Shown: positions 1 to 8,630, counted from the first letter of the stretch. The stretch is DNA of 35,481 nt from Actinobacteria bacterium OK074 (GCA_001298575.1 LJCV01000006.1:1-35481), one strand, 5' to 3'. Notes: generated by a model from the sequence alone, not told the origin. Made by a program: numbers and translations.

Positions 1-33
1 GGGGGGGGGGGCGGGGGGGGGGGGGCCGGGGGG
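1..33. repeat. Near-homopolymeric G tract at left window edge
   Basis: Thirty of the first 33 bases are G; only positions 12, 26 and 27 are C. The right window edge has a similar G-rich run (about 35452-35479). Long G tracts commonly stop assemblies of GC-rich genomes, so this may mark a contig terminus. That reading is inference; only the tract itself is seen. Confidence 0.8.
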
Positions 34-420
34 CATCGGGTGGGACGGCGGGGCAGGCGTCCGGCGGACGGTCAGGGGCCGCGCGGTGGACAGCCAAGGA
101 CCGCGCGGCGGGACCCGCAAGGCCGCAAGGCCAACGCCCCGCCGACAGCCGCGGCCCCCGGAGAGAAGGGCTCGACGGACAGCCACCCCCAGGGGGCTGC
201 ACCGCAGGCTCCTCGCCGACTCGCTCGCCGGTTCGATCGATGGCTCACCGGAGGCTTAGGGGCCCGCCCGAACCCCCCGTTCATCACTCTTTCTCCGCCT
301 TTCTCCGCCATGTGGCCGGACCTCGCGATCGGATCGCCCTCCAGCGGGTATCCCTGGACCGGCCGTTCCCCCACCACGAGAGATCCGTTCCCCCCACCAC
401 CCGCGAAGGACGGAGAAATC
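34..420. other. Gene-free leader before the GH89 gene
   Basis: I find no convincing gene here. Open frames exist on both strands but encode low-complexity Arg/Pro/Gly-rich sequence with no recognisable domain. A perfect 10-bp direct duplication (TTTCTCCGCC at 290-299 and 300-309) lies about 110 bp upstream of the GH89 start. The GH89 promoter is presumably in this stretch, but I cannot pick a clear -35/-10 pair. Confidence 0.5.
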
Positions 421-2676
421 ATGCCCCTGGCCCGCCGTGCCCTGCTGACCGCGCTCGCCGCCGGACCGGCCGGGGCCGCCGTCGCCTGCGCGTCGACCCC
501 GGCCGGCGCCGCCCCGACCAGAGCCGCCGCCTCGCTCAAAACCACCTCCCCACCCGACGCCACCCCACCCGACGCCACTACCCCAACCGACGCCGCCGCG
601 ACGGCCGCCCGGCGGCTGTTGCCGGACCACTGGCGGCAGCTCGTGTTCCGCACGGCGGGCGCCCGTGACACCTTCCGGGTGGCCGGGCGCGCCGGGCGGA
701 TCACCGTGACGGGCGACACCCCGGCGACCCAACTCACCGGCCTGAACTGGTACTTGAGGTACACGGCGGACGCCGACCTGAACTGGGCGGGCGAACAGCT
801 GAACCTGCCCGCCACCCTGCCCGCCCCGGCGACCGCGCTCACCGGACACGCGAACGTCCCGCACCGCTTCGCGCTGAACGACACCAACGACGGCTACACC
901 GGCCCGTACCACGACTGGGCGTACTGGGAACGGGAGTTGGACCTCCTCGCCCTGCACGGCTACAACGAGGTGCTCGTCTACACCGGGGCGGACGCCCTCT
1001 ACCACCGGCTGTTCCAGGAATTCGGCTACACGGACCCGGAGTTGCGGGCGTGGATCCCGGGCCCGGCCCATCAGCCGTGGTGGCTGCTGCAGAACCTGTC
1101 CGGCTTCCCCTCCCCCGTCTCGCGTCAACTCCTGGACGCCCGCGCCGCGTTGGGGCGCCGGATCACGGACCGGGTGCGGGAGCTGGGGATGACCCCGGTG
1201 TTCCCCGGCTACTTCGGGACGGTCCCGCCGGGCTTCGCCGACCGCAACCCGGGCGACGCGCACACCGTCGCGCAGGGCCGCTGGATGGGGTTCGCGCGGC
1301 CGGACTGGCTGGATCCGCGCACGACGGCGTTCGCCCGGGTGGCGGCGGCCTTCTACCGGATCCAGGACGAGCTGTTCGGCGGGCCGTCGACCCGCTACAA
1401 GATGGACCTGCTGCACGAGGGCGGCACCGCGGGCGACGTGCCGGTCGGGGACGCGGCGCGCGGCGTGGAGAAGGCGTTGCGGGCCGCCCACCCCGACGCC
1501 GTGTGGGTGATCCTGGGCTGGCAGCACAACCCGCCGCGCGCGATCGTCGACGCCGTCGCCAAGGACCGCATGCTCGTCGTGGACGGCCTGTCCGACCGCT
1601 TCCCCACGGTCCAGGACCGCGAGGCGGACTGGGGCGGCACCCCGTACGCCTTCGGCTCCATCTGGAACTTCGGCGGGCATACGGCGTTGGGCGCCAACAC
1701 CCCCGACTGGGCTTCCCTGTACGGGAGTTGGCGAACCCGGCCGGGCAGCGCCCTGCGCGGCACCGCACTCCTGCCCGAGGCGGCGGACAACAACCCGGCC
1801 GCCTTCGCCCTCTTCTCCGAACTCGCCTGGCGGGAGGGCGACTTGAACCTCGGGGAGTGGTTCGCCCGCTGGGCGCGCTTCCGGTACGGGGCGCACGACC
1901 CGCACGCCGAGGCCGCCTGGGACATCCTGCGCCGCACCGCGTACGGCACCACCCGCGCCGACTCCTGGAGCGAGGGCGCCGACGGCCTGTTCGGCGCCCG
2001 CCCGTCCCTCGCGGTGAAGCGGGCGGCGTCCTGGTCGCCCCGCCAACTCCGGTACGCCCCCGAGGAGTTCGAACCGGCCCTGGGCGAACTCCTGAAGGTC
2101 CGCCCCGGCCTGCGCACCTCGTCGGCCTACCACCGCGACCTCCTCGACGTGGCCCGCCAGGCCCTCTCCAACCGCAGCCGCGTCCTGCTGCCCCGGATCA
2201 AGAAGGCGTACGACGACCAGGACGCCGCCGCGTTCGGGGAGTTGATCGGGCTCTGGCTCTCCCTGATGGATCTCCTGGAGGAGCTGCTGGCCACCGACTC
2301 CCGGCATCTGCTGGGGAGTTGGCTGACGGCCGCGCGCGCCTGGGGCGCCGACGAGGCGGAGCGGGACCGGCTCGCGTACGACGCGCTGTCGCTGCTGACG
2401 GTCTGGGGCACCCGCGAGGGCGCCGAGGCGGGCCTGCACGACTACGCGAACCGCGAGTGGGCCGGACTGGTCGGCGGACTCTACCGGCTGCGCTGGTCCA
2501 CGTACTTCACGGAACTGCGCACCGCGTTGCGGGAGGGCCGGGCGCCGAAGGAGATCGACTGGTTCGCCCTGGAGGACCGCTGGACCCGGGCCCCGGGACA
2601 CCTGGCCACCCGTCCGACCGGCGACACGTACGCGGTCGCGGCACGGGTACGGGAGCGGTTGGGGGCGACGCACTGA
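421..2676 (+). CDS. Exported alpha-N-acetylglucosaminidase, GH89 (NAGLU family)
   Basis: Glycoside hydrolase of family GH89, the family of human NAGLU, which releases terminal alpha-linked N-acetylglucosamine from glycans. The ATG at 421 is chosen because GGACGGAG precedes it and because it opens an export signal with twin Arg (MPLARR, then an Ala-rich hydrophobic stretch to about residue 23). The upstream in-frame extension is low complexity. The product is 751 aa, close to the 743 aa of human NAGLU. An Ala/Thr/Pro linker with PPDAT repeats (residues about 43-60) precedes the N-terminal domain (about 75-140) and the TIM-barrel domain. The likely catalytic acids are Glu333 (motif YKMDLLHEGG) and Glu453 (LLPEAADNNP), matching the conserved pair of the family. 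It is probably secreted, perhaps by the Tat route; Cys23 could suggest a lipoprotein but the lipobox (AVAC) is weak. It stands alone and converges on the conservon. Confidence 0.93.
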   Translation: MPLARRALLTALAAGPAGAAVACASTPAGAAPTRAAASLKTTSPPDATPPDATTPTDAAATAARRLLPDHWRQLVFRTAGARDTFRVAGRAGRITVTGDTPATQLTGLNWYLRYTADADLNWAGEQLNLPATLPAPATALTGHANVPHRFALNDTNDGYTGPYHDWAYWERELDLLALHGYNEVLVYTGADALYHRLFQEFGYTDPELRAWIPGPAHQPWWLLQNLSGFPSPVSRQLLDARAALGRRITDRVRELGMTPVFPGYFGTVPPGFADRNPGDAHTVAQGRWMGFARPDWLDPRTTAFARVAAAFYRIQDELFGGPSTRYKMDLLHEGGTAGDVPVGDAARGVEKALRAAHPDAVWVILGWQHNPPRAIVDAVAKDRMLVVDGLSDRFPTVQDREADWGGTPYAFGSIWNFGGHTALGANTPDWASLYGSWRTRPGSALRGTALLPEAADNNPAAFALFSELAWREGDLNLGEWFARWARFRYGAHDPHAEAAWDILRRTAYGTTRADSWSEGADGLFGARPSLAVKRAASWSPRQLRYAPEEFEPALGELLKVRPGLRTSSAYHRDLLDVARQALSNRSRVLLPRIKKAYDDQDAAAFGELIGLWLSLMDLLEELLATDSRHLLGSWLTAARAWGADEAERDRLAYDALSLLTVWGTREGAEAGLHDYANREWAGLVGGLYRLRWSTYFTELRTALREGRAPKEIDWFALEDRWTRAPGHLATRPTGDTYAVAARVRERLGATH
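548..594 (+). repeat. Three 15-bp tandem units inside the GH89 linker
   Basis: The unit CCCCACCCGACGCCA occurs perfectly at 548-562 and 563-577. A third copy (581-594) has one change and follows a 3-nt insertion. The units are in frame and encode PPDAT repeats of the flexible linker after the export signal. Such in-frame coding repeats probably vary in number between strains. Confidence 0.8.
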
Positions 2677-2749
2677 GCGGGGCGCCCCGTCGCAGCGGAG
2701 GAGGCGTTGCAGCCGTCGTACGGCCGCGATGACCGTACCCGGATCTGGC

Positions 2750-3193
2750 TCACAACTCCCTTAGCCGCGCCACGATTTCGCGCAGCAGCTCGGGGTCGTC
2801 CGTCCGGGCCCGGGACGCCGGCGGGATGACGCGGACGAGGCCGGCGTCGAGGAGGTCGGCGAGCAGGACGCGGACGACGGTGACCGGGAGGTCCGCGTCG
2901 GCGGCGAGTTCGGCGACCTCCCGGGGCCCCCGGCGTACGAGGTCCAGCAGGGCGGTGCGGGCGTGGTCGAGCGCCGGCCGGCCGCCGGTCGGCTCCTGGG
3001 CGGTGACACGGGAGAGCAGGTCCATGCCGTGGTCGGTGTCCGGGCGGGTACGCCCCTGGACGACCGTGTAGGGCCGTACCAGGGGGACTCCGGGGCCGGT
3101 GTCGTCCTCGTACCAGCGCCGGTCGGCGTTCCCCTCCGGTCTCCCGGCGCCGGGCGGGCGGCCGTCGGGGTCCTCGGGCGGGCGGCCGGTCAC
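2750..3193 (-). CDS. cvnC: DUF742 protein, conservon CvnC
   Basis: This 147-aa protein belongs to the DUF742 family, the third component of actinomycete conservons, which act with a sensor-like kinase and a roadblock protein at the membrane. The N-terminal 25 residues are Pro/Gly/Arg-rich. The family core follows (about 28-147), with the characteristic VRPYTVVQGRT motif and a winged-helix-like segment (VAELAADADLPVTVVRVLLADLLDAGLV). The GTG start overlaps the cvnB stop as GTGA (3193-3190), which implies translational coupling. In a standard conservon a GTPase gene (cvnD) would follow at once. Here the next gene is the convergent GH89 gene, 73 bp away, so CvnD is missing. Confidence 0.9.
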   Translation of the reverse strand: MTGRPPEDPDGRPPGAGRPEGNADRRWYEDDTGPGVPLVRPYTVVQGRTRPDTDHGMDLLSRVTAQEPTGGRPALDHARTALLDLVRRGPREVAELAADADLPVTVVRVLLADLLDAGLVRVIPPASRARTDDPELLREIVARLREL

Positions 3194-3696
3194 AGGGGGG
3201 AGGTCGGGGCCTCGGCGGGGCCGCGGTACGCGACGGCCAGGTGGCGGCCGACGCGGCGGACGAGCAGCGACATCTCGTAGGCGAGCTGCCCGATGTCCGT
3301 GTCCAGGCCGGTGAGGACGGCGAGGCGGCTGCCGTCCGCGGCCGGGGTGACGAACAGGTAGGCGTCCTCCAGCATCACCATCGTCTGCCGCACGCCACCC
3401 GCGGCGAACCGGCCGCCGATCTCCTGGGCGAGGCTGTGGAAGCCCGCGCACACGGCGGCCAGGTGTTCGACGTCCTTGGCGGACATGCCCTCGGAGGCGC
3501 TGATCGGCAGTCCGTCCGCGGTGAGCAGGACCGCCTGGCGGACGTGGTCGGTCCGGGCGAGCAGGTCGTCGAGGAGCCAGCCGATGTCGGCGCTTGTGCC
3601 GGTACTGGTGCCGACGCCGGTGCCGTGGCCTTCGTGGTCGGCCTGGGCGGCGGCATCGGCGTGGTCGGGACGGTCGCCGTCGAGTCGGTCAGGCAT
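3190..3696 (-). CDS. cvnB: Roadblock/LC7 protein, conservon CvnB
   Basis: Roadblock/LC7 domain protein of 168 aa. In conservons CvnB is thought to link the sensor kinase-like CvnA with the small GTPase CvnD and to regulate nucleotide exchange or hydrolysis. The first ~35 residues are Asp/His/Gly/Thr-rich and probably disordered. The domain spans about 37-160, with the typical segments WLLDDLLARTDHVRQAVLLTADGLPI and GQLAYEMSLLVRRVG. The ATG at 3696 overlaps the cvnA stop by 8 bp, and its own stop overlaps cvnC, so the three genes form one translational unit. Confidence 0.92.
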   Translation of the reverse strand: MPDRLDGDRPDHADAAAQADHEGHGTGVGTSTGTSADIGWLLDDLLARTDHVRQAVLLTADGLPISASEGMSAKDVEHLAAVCAGFHSLAQEIGGRFAAGGVRQTMVMLEDAYLFVTPAADGSRLAVLTGLDTDIGQLAYEMSLLVRRVGRHLAVAYRGPAEAPTSPL

Positions 3697-6067
3697 CGTC
3701 GTCCGTTTCTCGGTCGGAGGAGTCGGAGGAGTCGGAGGTGCCGGAGGGGTGCGAGCGGGGGGATCCGGGGGCGTCGATCCGGTCCGACCGCCCCTTGTCG
3801 AGCCCCCGTTGGAAGGCGCCGAACACCGCCCGCATCTCCTCGGCGGACGGCTCGGGCTCCGCGGACCGACGGGGCGCACGGGGCGGCGCGGCGCGCAACC
3901 GGGCGGCCGGCGACGCCTGCCGGACCCGGGTGGGCAGACCGGATGCGGACGTCGGACCCTCGGCCCCGCCCGGCTGCCGCTCCTCCGCCTCCGCCCCGGC
4001 CTTCTCCTGCCCTCGCCCGGCGGCCGGTCGGAGGTCCGGCACGGGTCGCAGCGCCGGTGCCCGCCGCTCCCCGGACGACGCCACGACCGGCACCGCCCCA
4101 CCGGAATCCCCCGAAGCGGCCGATGCCGCCGATGCCGTCGAAGCCGTCGAAGGCACCGACGCCAGCACCGGTGTCGGCAGCAGCACCGTCGCCGTCGTCC
4201 CGCCGTACGCGGACTCCCGGAGCGTGACGGCGATGGCGTGACGCTCCGCGAGGCGGCCGACGACGTACAGGCCGAGGCGTTCGTCGGAGGCGGGGTCGAA
4301 GCCGCCGGGGCGGGAGAGGGTGCGGTTGGCCTCGGCCAGTTCCTCGGGGTGCAGGCCGAGGCCGCGGTCGTCGATCTCCAGGACGAACCCTTCGGGCGTG
4401 TGGCCGGTGCGCAGGGTGACCTGGGTGTGCGGAGGGGAGAACACCGTTGCGTTCTCCAGGAGTTCGGCCAGCAGGTGGACGACGTCGGCGACCGCGCCGC
4501 CCTCGACGCCGACGACCGGCATGGGCGGCACGACGACGCGGGTGTAGTCCTCGATCTCGCCGACGGCCGCGGCGACGACATCGACCACGGGCACAGGCCG
4601 GCGCGAACGGCGGCTCGGCGCGGTCCCGGAGAGGATGACGAGGCTCTCCGCGTGCCGCCGCATCCGCGTGGTGAGGTGGTCGATGCGGAACAGTTCGGCC
4701 AGGGTGTCCGCGTCGGTCGTACGGCGTTCGAGGGTGTCGACGAGTTTGGCCTGGCGGTGGACGAGGGCCTGGTTGCGGCGGGCGATGTTGAGGAGGACGG
4801 CGAAGACGCCCCGGCGCAGGGTGGCCTGCCGGACGGCGGCTTCGACGGCGGCCCGCCGGGCGGTGTTGAGGGCCTGGCCGACCTGCCCGATCTCGTCGAG
4901 GCCGTGCGCGGGATCACCGAAGTCGAGCGGCGGCGCCTCCGTGGCCGCGTCCACCGGCTCGCCCGCGCTCAACCTGGCCATGACGTCCGGGAGTTGACGG
5001 GTCGCCAACACGTCGGCGGCGTCCCGGAGTTCCTCCAGGCGACGGGCGACCCGGCCGCCGTTGACGAGGGAGAACCAGATGCACAGCACCACGGCGAGGA
5101 CGCCGATGCCGCTGAGGACGGCGGACTCGACCAGCTCGCGCAAGGCGAACTGCCGGGCGCGGTCTGCGGTGTTGAGCGCGGCCCGGGAGCACAGCTCGCG
5201 GTAGCGCACCATCGCGCGGTCGGTCGTGGTGCGCCAGGACCCGGCGGTGACGGCCTCCGCCGCGCCCTTCGCCCCGGCTTCGAGGAGGACGTCCTCGCTG
5301 CGGTTGAGCGCCCGGTAGTCCGCGCTCTTCTCGAAGGCGCGGAACGGTTTGCGGGAATCGGCGGGCAGTTCGCCCACGTACGTGCGGTGGAAGACGCGCC
5401 GGTCCTCGACGGCCGCGGCCAGCGTCTCGTCCTGCTCGTCGGTGAGGGTGCCCGCGGCGCCCGCCCCGGCGAGCAGGGCATCCTCCTGGGCCAAGTACTC
5501 GCGGGCGCGGACGAGTTCGACGACGACCTGTCCCTCGCGGGCGAACTGCCCCTGCTGGAGGGCGGTGAGTTCGGACTGCACGTCGAACGCGGGCGCCACG
5601 ACGCCGTTGTACGCGGCCACCGCCCCGCTCCAGGAGACCTGGTGGTCCAGGACCCGGGCGCGCAGGGCGGCGAGACCGGAGGCGGCCCGCTCCATCGCGT
5701 CGAGCGCGCCGCGCTGCCGCGCGGTCAGGCCGCCGCGCGCGTCCGGGTCGCCGAGTACGGCGCGCATGGCGGCGACGGCACGGTCGGTACGGCGCTGCTG
5801 GCGGGCGAGCGCGGCGGTGTCCGCCGTGCCGGTGCGCTGCTCCTGCCCCAAGTAGGCGGCGGAGAGGCGGCGTTCGGTCTGGATCTGGCCCACGGCCGCG
5901 TCGACCGGGGAGCCGAAGGTCTCGTAGACGTCCTTGACGCGGGCGAGGGTGCGCAGTTCGCCGGTGACGGACAGCATGCTGATGGCTCCGAGCACCGAGA
6001 GGGCGATGATCGGCAGCACCGTCAGGGTCACGATCCGGGTGCGGATCGTGGGGCGACGACGGCGCAT
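3689..6067 (-). CDS. cvnA: Nitrate-sensor-like histidine kinase, conservon CvnA
   Basis: Membrane sensor of 792 aa. The ATG at 6067 is chosen because it follows a GGGGGG ribosome site and gives a normal MRRRRP-type N-terminus; a TTG at 6124 would add 19 unlikely residues. Order of parts: membrane segment 1 (about 12-33), extracytoplasmic NIT-like sensor region (about 35-310), membrane segment 2 (about 313-336), HAMP (337-400), a dimerisation helix region with HLTTRMRRH (about 464-472), and an ATPase domain (about 500-632) with N box HLLAELLENAT (Asn539), G1 box IDDRGLGL and G2 box RLGLYVVGRLAERH. A Pro/Ser/Ala-rich tail of about 160 residues follows. No receiver-domain gene is nearby, as expected for conservons, which signal through roadblock and GTPase partners. 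The ligand is unknown. Confidence 0.92.
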   Translation of the reverse strand: MRRRRPTIRTRIVTLTVLPIIALSVLGAISMLSVTGELRTLARVKDVYETFGSPVDAAVGQIQTERRLSAAYLGQEQRTGTADTAALARQQRRTDRAVAAMRAVLGDPDARGGLTARQRGALDAMERAASGLAALRARVLDHQVSWSGAVAAYNGVVAPAFDVQSELTALQQGQFAREGQVVVELVRAREYLAQEDALLAGAGAAGTLTDEQDETLAAAVEDRRVFHRTYVGELPADSRKPFRAFEKSADYRALNRSEDVLLEAGAKGAAEAVTAGSWRTTTDRAMVRYRELCSRAALNTADRARQFALRELVESAVLSGIGVLAVVLCIWFSLVNGGRVARRLEELRDAADVLATRQLPDVMARLSAGEPVDAATEAPPLDFGDPAHGLDEIGQVGQALNTARRAAVEAAVRQATLRRGVFAVLLNIARRNQALVHRQAKLVDTLERRTTDADTLAELFRIDHLTTRMRRHAESLVILSGTAPSRRSRRPVPVVDVVAAAVGEIEDYTRVVVPPMPVVGVEGGAVADVVHLLAELLENATVFSPPHTQVTLRTGHTPEGFVLEIDDRGLGLHPEELAEANRTLSRPGGFDPASDERLGLYVVGRLAERHAIAVTLRESAYGGTTATVLLPTPVLASVPSTASTASAASAASGDSGGAVPVVASSGERRAPALRPVPDLRPAAGRGQEKAGAEAEERQPGGAEGPTSASGLPTRVRQASPAARLRAAPPRAPRRSAEPEPSAEEMRAVFGAFQRGLDKGRSDRIDAPGSPRSHPSGTSDSSDSSDRETDDDA

Positions 6068-6166
6068 GGACCCCCCAGGGCTCGTGCGAAACGGAGCACG
6101 ACCGGTTACCCCCCGGTAACTCAAACCACGCTAGTGCCCCGCGACGGGACCCCGCAACGTTTCCGC

Positions 6167-6227
6167 GAAGAAGCACGAAGAACGAAGAAGCACGAAGAAC
6201 GCAGAGAACGCAGAGAACGCAGAGAAC
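6167..6227. repeat. Compound minisatellite: 17-bp unit x2 then 9-bp unit x3
   Basis: GAAGAAGCACGAAGAAC occurs twice without mismatch (6167-6183, 6184-6200). GCAGAGAAC then occurs three times without mismatch (6201-6209, 6210-6218, 6219-6227). The 61-bp block is almost purely purine on the + strand and far less G-rich than its surroundings. It lies between the stop of the deaminase gene and the start of cvnA, both minus strand, so it sits in the 3' region of one and about 100 bp upstream of the other. Confidence 0.9.
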
Positions 6228-6241
6228 AAGGCACCCCCACC

Positions 6242-7615
6242 TCACTCCCCCGCCGCGATCCGCGCCAGCCGCCGCGCCTGCACGGACGTCGAGCGGGCGA
6301 TTGCGTCCTCGTCCACGTGCAACAGGCGGCCGTTCTCGACGACTTGGCGGCCGCCCACGAAGGACGCGGTGACCGGGGCAGCCGCGCCGAAGACCAGCGC
6401 GGTCACCGAGTCGGCGATCGAGGCATGGGCGAGCGTGTCCATCCGCCACAGCACCAGGTCGGCCAGCTTGCCCGCCTCCAGGGAGCCGGTCTCGCGGGCC
6501 CGGCCCAGGACCTGGGCGCCGCCGTAGGTGCCCAGCCGCAGCGCCTGACGGGCGTTCAGGGCGGCCTCGCGGTGCGCGCCGAGCCGGTTGATCAGGAGCG
6601 CGTTGCGCAGTTCGGTGTGGAGTTCGCCGGACTCGTTGGAGGCGGTGCCGTCGATGCCCAGGCCGACGGGGACGCCCGCGGCGAGCATGTCGGGGACCCG
6701 GGCGATCCCGGCGGCCAGCCGGGCGTTGGACGAGGGGCAGTGCGCGACCCCCGTGCCCGTGCGGGCGAAGGCGGCGATGTCGGAGTCGTTCATGTGGACG
6801 CAGTGCGCCATCCACACGTCCGCGCCGAGCCAGCCGGTGGACTCGAAGTAGTCGGTCGGGCCCATCCCGAACAGTTCCTTGCAGAACTGCTCCTCCTCGA
6901 CCGTCTCCGAACCGTGCGTGTGCAGCCGTACCCCCTTGCGGCGGGCCAACTCCGCGCCCTGCCGCATCAGTTCGGTCGACACGGAGAACGGCGAGCAGGG
7001 CGCCACGGCCACCTGCGTCATGGCGCCGAAGGACGCGTCGTGGTGCTCGTCGACGGTCGCCTCGGTCGCGGCGAGCGCGTCCTCCAGGGTCTCGACGGCG
7101 AAGTCCGGCGGCAGCCCGCCGTCCGACTCGCCGCGGTCCATGGAACCGCGGGCCAGGGTGAAGCGGACGCCCGTCTCGCGCGCCGCCCGGATGATCGCAC
7201 CGGAGAGGTCGCCGGTGCCCCGGGGGAAGACGTAGTGGTGGTCCGTCGCCATGGTGACGCCGCCGCGGGCCATCATCGCCAGGGAGCCCTGGGCGGCGGC
7301 GTGGACCATCGGCTCGTCGATGCGCGCCCAGGTCGGGTAGAGCGCGACCAGCCAGTCGAAGAGGTTGTGGTCGGTGGCCAGGCCCCGGGTGATCCACTGG
7401 TAGAAGTGGTGGTGGCTGTTGACCAGGCCGGGGGTGACGAGGTGTCCGGTGGCGTCGACGCGCCGTACGACGTTCTCCAGCCCCTCGGGGGCCGGGCCCG
7501 CGCCCACGGACTCGATCACCTGACCGGCCACGACGACATGGCCCGAGGCGTACTCGGTGTCCTGGGCGTCGACGGTCGCGATGGCGCAGTTCTCGATCAC
7601 GATGCGCTCGGTCAT
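6242..7615 (-). CDS. Amidohydrolase, probable 8-oxoguanine deaminase
   Basis: Metal-dependent amidohydrolase of 457 aa, of the subgroup that includes 8-oxoguanine deaminase (8-oxoguanine to urate plus ammonia) and hydroxyatrazine-type aminohydrolases. Metal and catalytic positions are visible: His68/His70 in GLVNSHHHF, His232/His234 in RLHTHGSE, His271/His274 in AHCVHMND, and Asp322 in GIDGTASNESG. Its position after urate oxidase, with only 92 bp between, favours 8-oxoguanine over triazines because the product would feed the next enzyme. Guanine deaminase or another purine deaminase activity is the main alternative. The enzyme is cytoplasmic, and full length is judged from the ATG at 7615. 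Confidence 0.85.
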   Translation of the reverse strand: MTERIVIENCAIATVDAQDTEYASGHVVVAGQVIESVGAGPAPEGLENVVRRVDATGHLVTPGLVNSHHHFYQWITRGLATDHNLFDWLVALYPTWARIDEPMVHAAAQGSLAMMARGGVTMATDHHYVFPRGTGDLSGAIIRAARETGVRFTLARGSMDRGESDGGLPPDFAVETLEDALAATEATVDEHHDASFGAMTQVAVAPCSPFSVSTELMRQGAELARRKGVRLHTHGSETVEEEQFCKELFGMGPTDYFESTGWLGADVWMAHCVHMNDSDIAAFARTGTGVAHCPSSNARLAAGIARVPDMLAAGVPVGLGIDGTASNESGELHTELRNALLINRLGAHREAALNARQALRLGTYGGAQVLGRARETGSLEAGKLADLVLWRMDTLAHASIADSVTALVFGAAAPVTASFVGGRQVVENGRLLHVDEDAIARSTSVQARRLARIAAGE

Positions 7616-7690
7616 CGGTCGTTCCGTCCCTTGGTTTCGTCGGAGAGTTCGGAGCGCCAACAGGGGCGGCGCCACAAGCCGGTTGCGGGG

Positions 7691-7714
7691 TTGGTTCAGA
7701 GGTTGGATCAGAGG
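7691..7714. repeat. 12-bp direct repeat across the urate oxidase stop codon
   Basis: TTGGTTCAGAGG (7691-7702) and TTGGATCAGAGG (7703-7714) differ at one base, and a partial third unit (TTGGTGAGG) follows inside the coding region. Read on the minus strand, each unit carries the stop TGA preceded by codons for Asn-Leu, so the C-terminus and its stop codon have been duplicated in tandem. Only the first stop is used. Confidence 0.8.
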
Positions 7715-8625
7715 TTGGTGAGGTCCGCCGGTATGAGCGCCTCGCAGCCGTCCCGCAGGACGGTGGCCTCTATCAGGCCGTAGGGGCGGTCGGCGGCGAA
7801 GTACACCTCGTTGTCGTTCTTCAGGTCGAACGGCGTGAGGTCCACCAGGAAGTGGTGCTTGTTGGGCAGCGAGAAGCGGACCTCGTCGACCTCGTCCCGC
7901 CGGTCGATGATCCGGGCGCCCATGGCGTACAGGCTCTGCTGGAGGGAGAGCGAGTAGGTCTCCGCGAACGCCTGGAGCAGGTGTGTCCTGATCCGCTCGT
8001 AGGAGGTGTCCCAGGCGGGCGCCGACTGTTCGGCGTCCGTCCAGCCGTAGCGCCAGCGGGCGGAGACCTCGGTGGCCAGGATGCGGTCGTGCGCCTCGCG
8101 GAGCGTCGTGTACCTGTCCTTGGCGTAGCCCCAGAACTCGGAGTCGGTCGAGTTCAGGACCGTCAGGTCCTTCAGGCCGGAGACGACCTCCCACGCGGAG
8201 CCGTCGTAGGTGATCTGGGCGAGCCGGGTCTCCTGCCCCTTGCGGACGAAGGAGTGCGCGCCCTCGCCGTTGTGCTCGATCCGCTCCCAGGCGTACTCCT
8301 CGACCCGTATGCGCGCCCGGTGGATGGACGGCTGCGAGGTCACGAAGTGGCGGGCGAGGTGGATGCCGAACTGTTCGGCCGACTCGATGCCGTGCTCCTT
8401 GGCGAAGGCGTACACCGTGTTCTTGGTGGTGTCCGTCGGCAGGACGTTGGTGTTGGAGCCGGAGTAGTGGACGTCGTCCATGTCGCCGCTGAGGGAGACC
8501 GAGACGTTCAGGTCCTTGATGTGGTGGGTCGCGCCGTCCCGCGTGATCCTGACGACCCGGTTCTCGGCCTTGCCGTACTGGTTGGGTCCCAGTACGGCGC
8601 GGGACGGGCGGGGATTCTCTGCCAT
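7708..8625 (-). CDS. pucL: Urate oxidase (factor-independent urate hydroxylase)
   Basis: Cofactorless uricase of 305 aa that oxidises urate with O2 to 5-hydroxyisourate and H2O2. Family features: YGKAENRVV with Lys19 and LPTDTTKNTVYAF with Thr64/Asp65 (together the Lys-Thr relay), the uricase signature LNSTDSEFWGY, and the late motif PNKHHFLVDL. The ATG at 8625 gives the expected start MAENPRPSRAVLGPNQYGKAENR and is preceded by GGGAG. It begins 5 bp after the stop of the UraD-UraH gene, so the next two pathway enzymes are co-translated just upstream. The protein is probably a cytoplasmic tetramer, as for the family. Confidence 0.96.
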   Translation of the reverse strand: MAENPRPSRAVLGPNQYGKAENRVVRITRDGATHHIKDLNVSVSLSGDMDDVHYSGSNTNVLPTDTTKNTVYAFAKEHGIESAEQFGIHLARHFVTSQPSIHRARIRVEEYAWERIEHNGEGAHSFVRKGQETRLAQITYDGSAWEVVSGLKDLTVLNSTDSEFWGYAKDRYTTLREAHDRILATEVSARWRYGWTDAEQSAPAWDTSYERIRTHLLQAFAETYSLSLQQSLYAMGARIIDRRDEVDEVRFSLPNKHHFLVDLTPFDLKNDNEVYFAADRPYGLIEATVLRDGCEALIPADLTNL

Positions 8626-8630
8626 GTCTG

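Noticed and set aside
34..420. In-frame N-terminal extension of the GH89 gene
   Set aside because: It would place low-complexity Arg/Gly/Pro sequence ahead of an obvious export signal; the ATG at 421 has a ribosome site.
6167..6227. CRISPR-like array
   Set aside because: The units are directly adjacent, with no unique spacers and no cas genes. It is a minisatellite.
3476..7783. A 1435-codon open frame on the + strand opposite cvnA and the deaminase
   Set aside because: It is antisense to genes with clear domains and overlapping starts; its translation is Arg/Gly/Val/Asp-rich with no domain. Long shadow frames are expected at this G+C.
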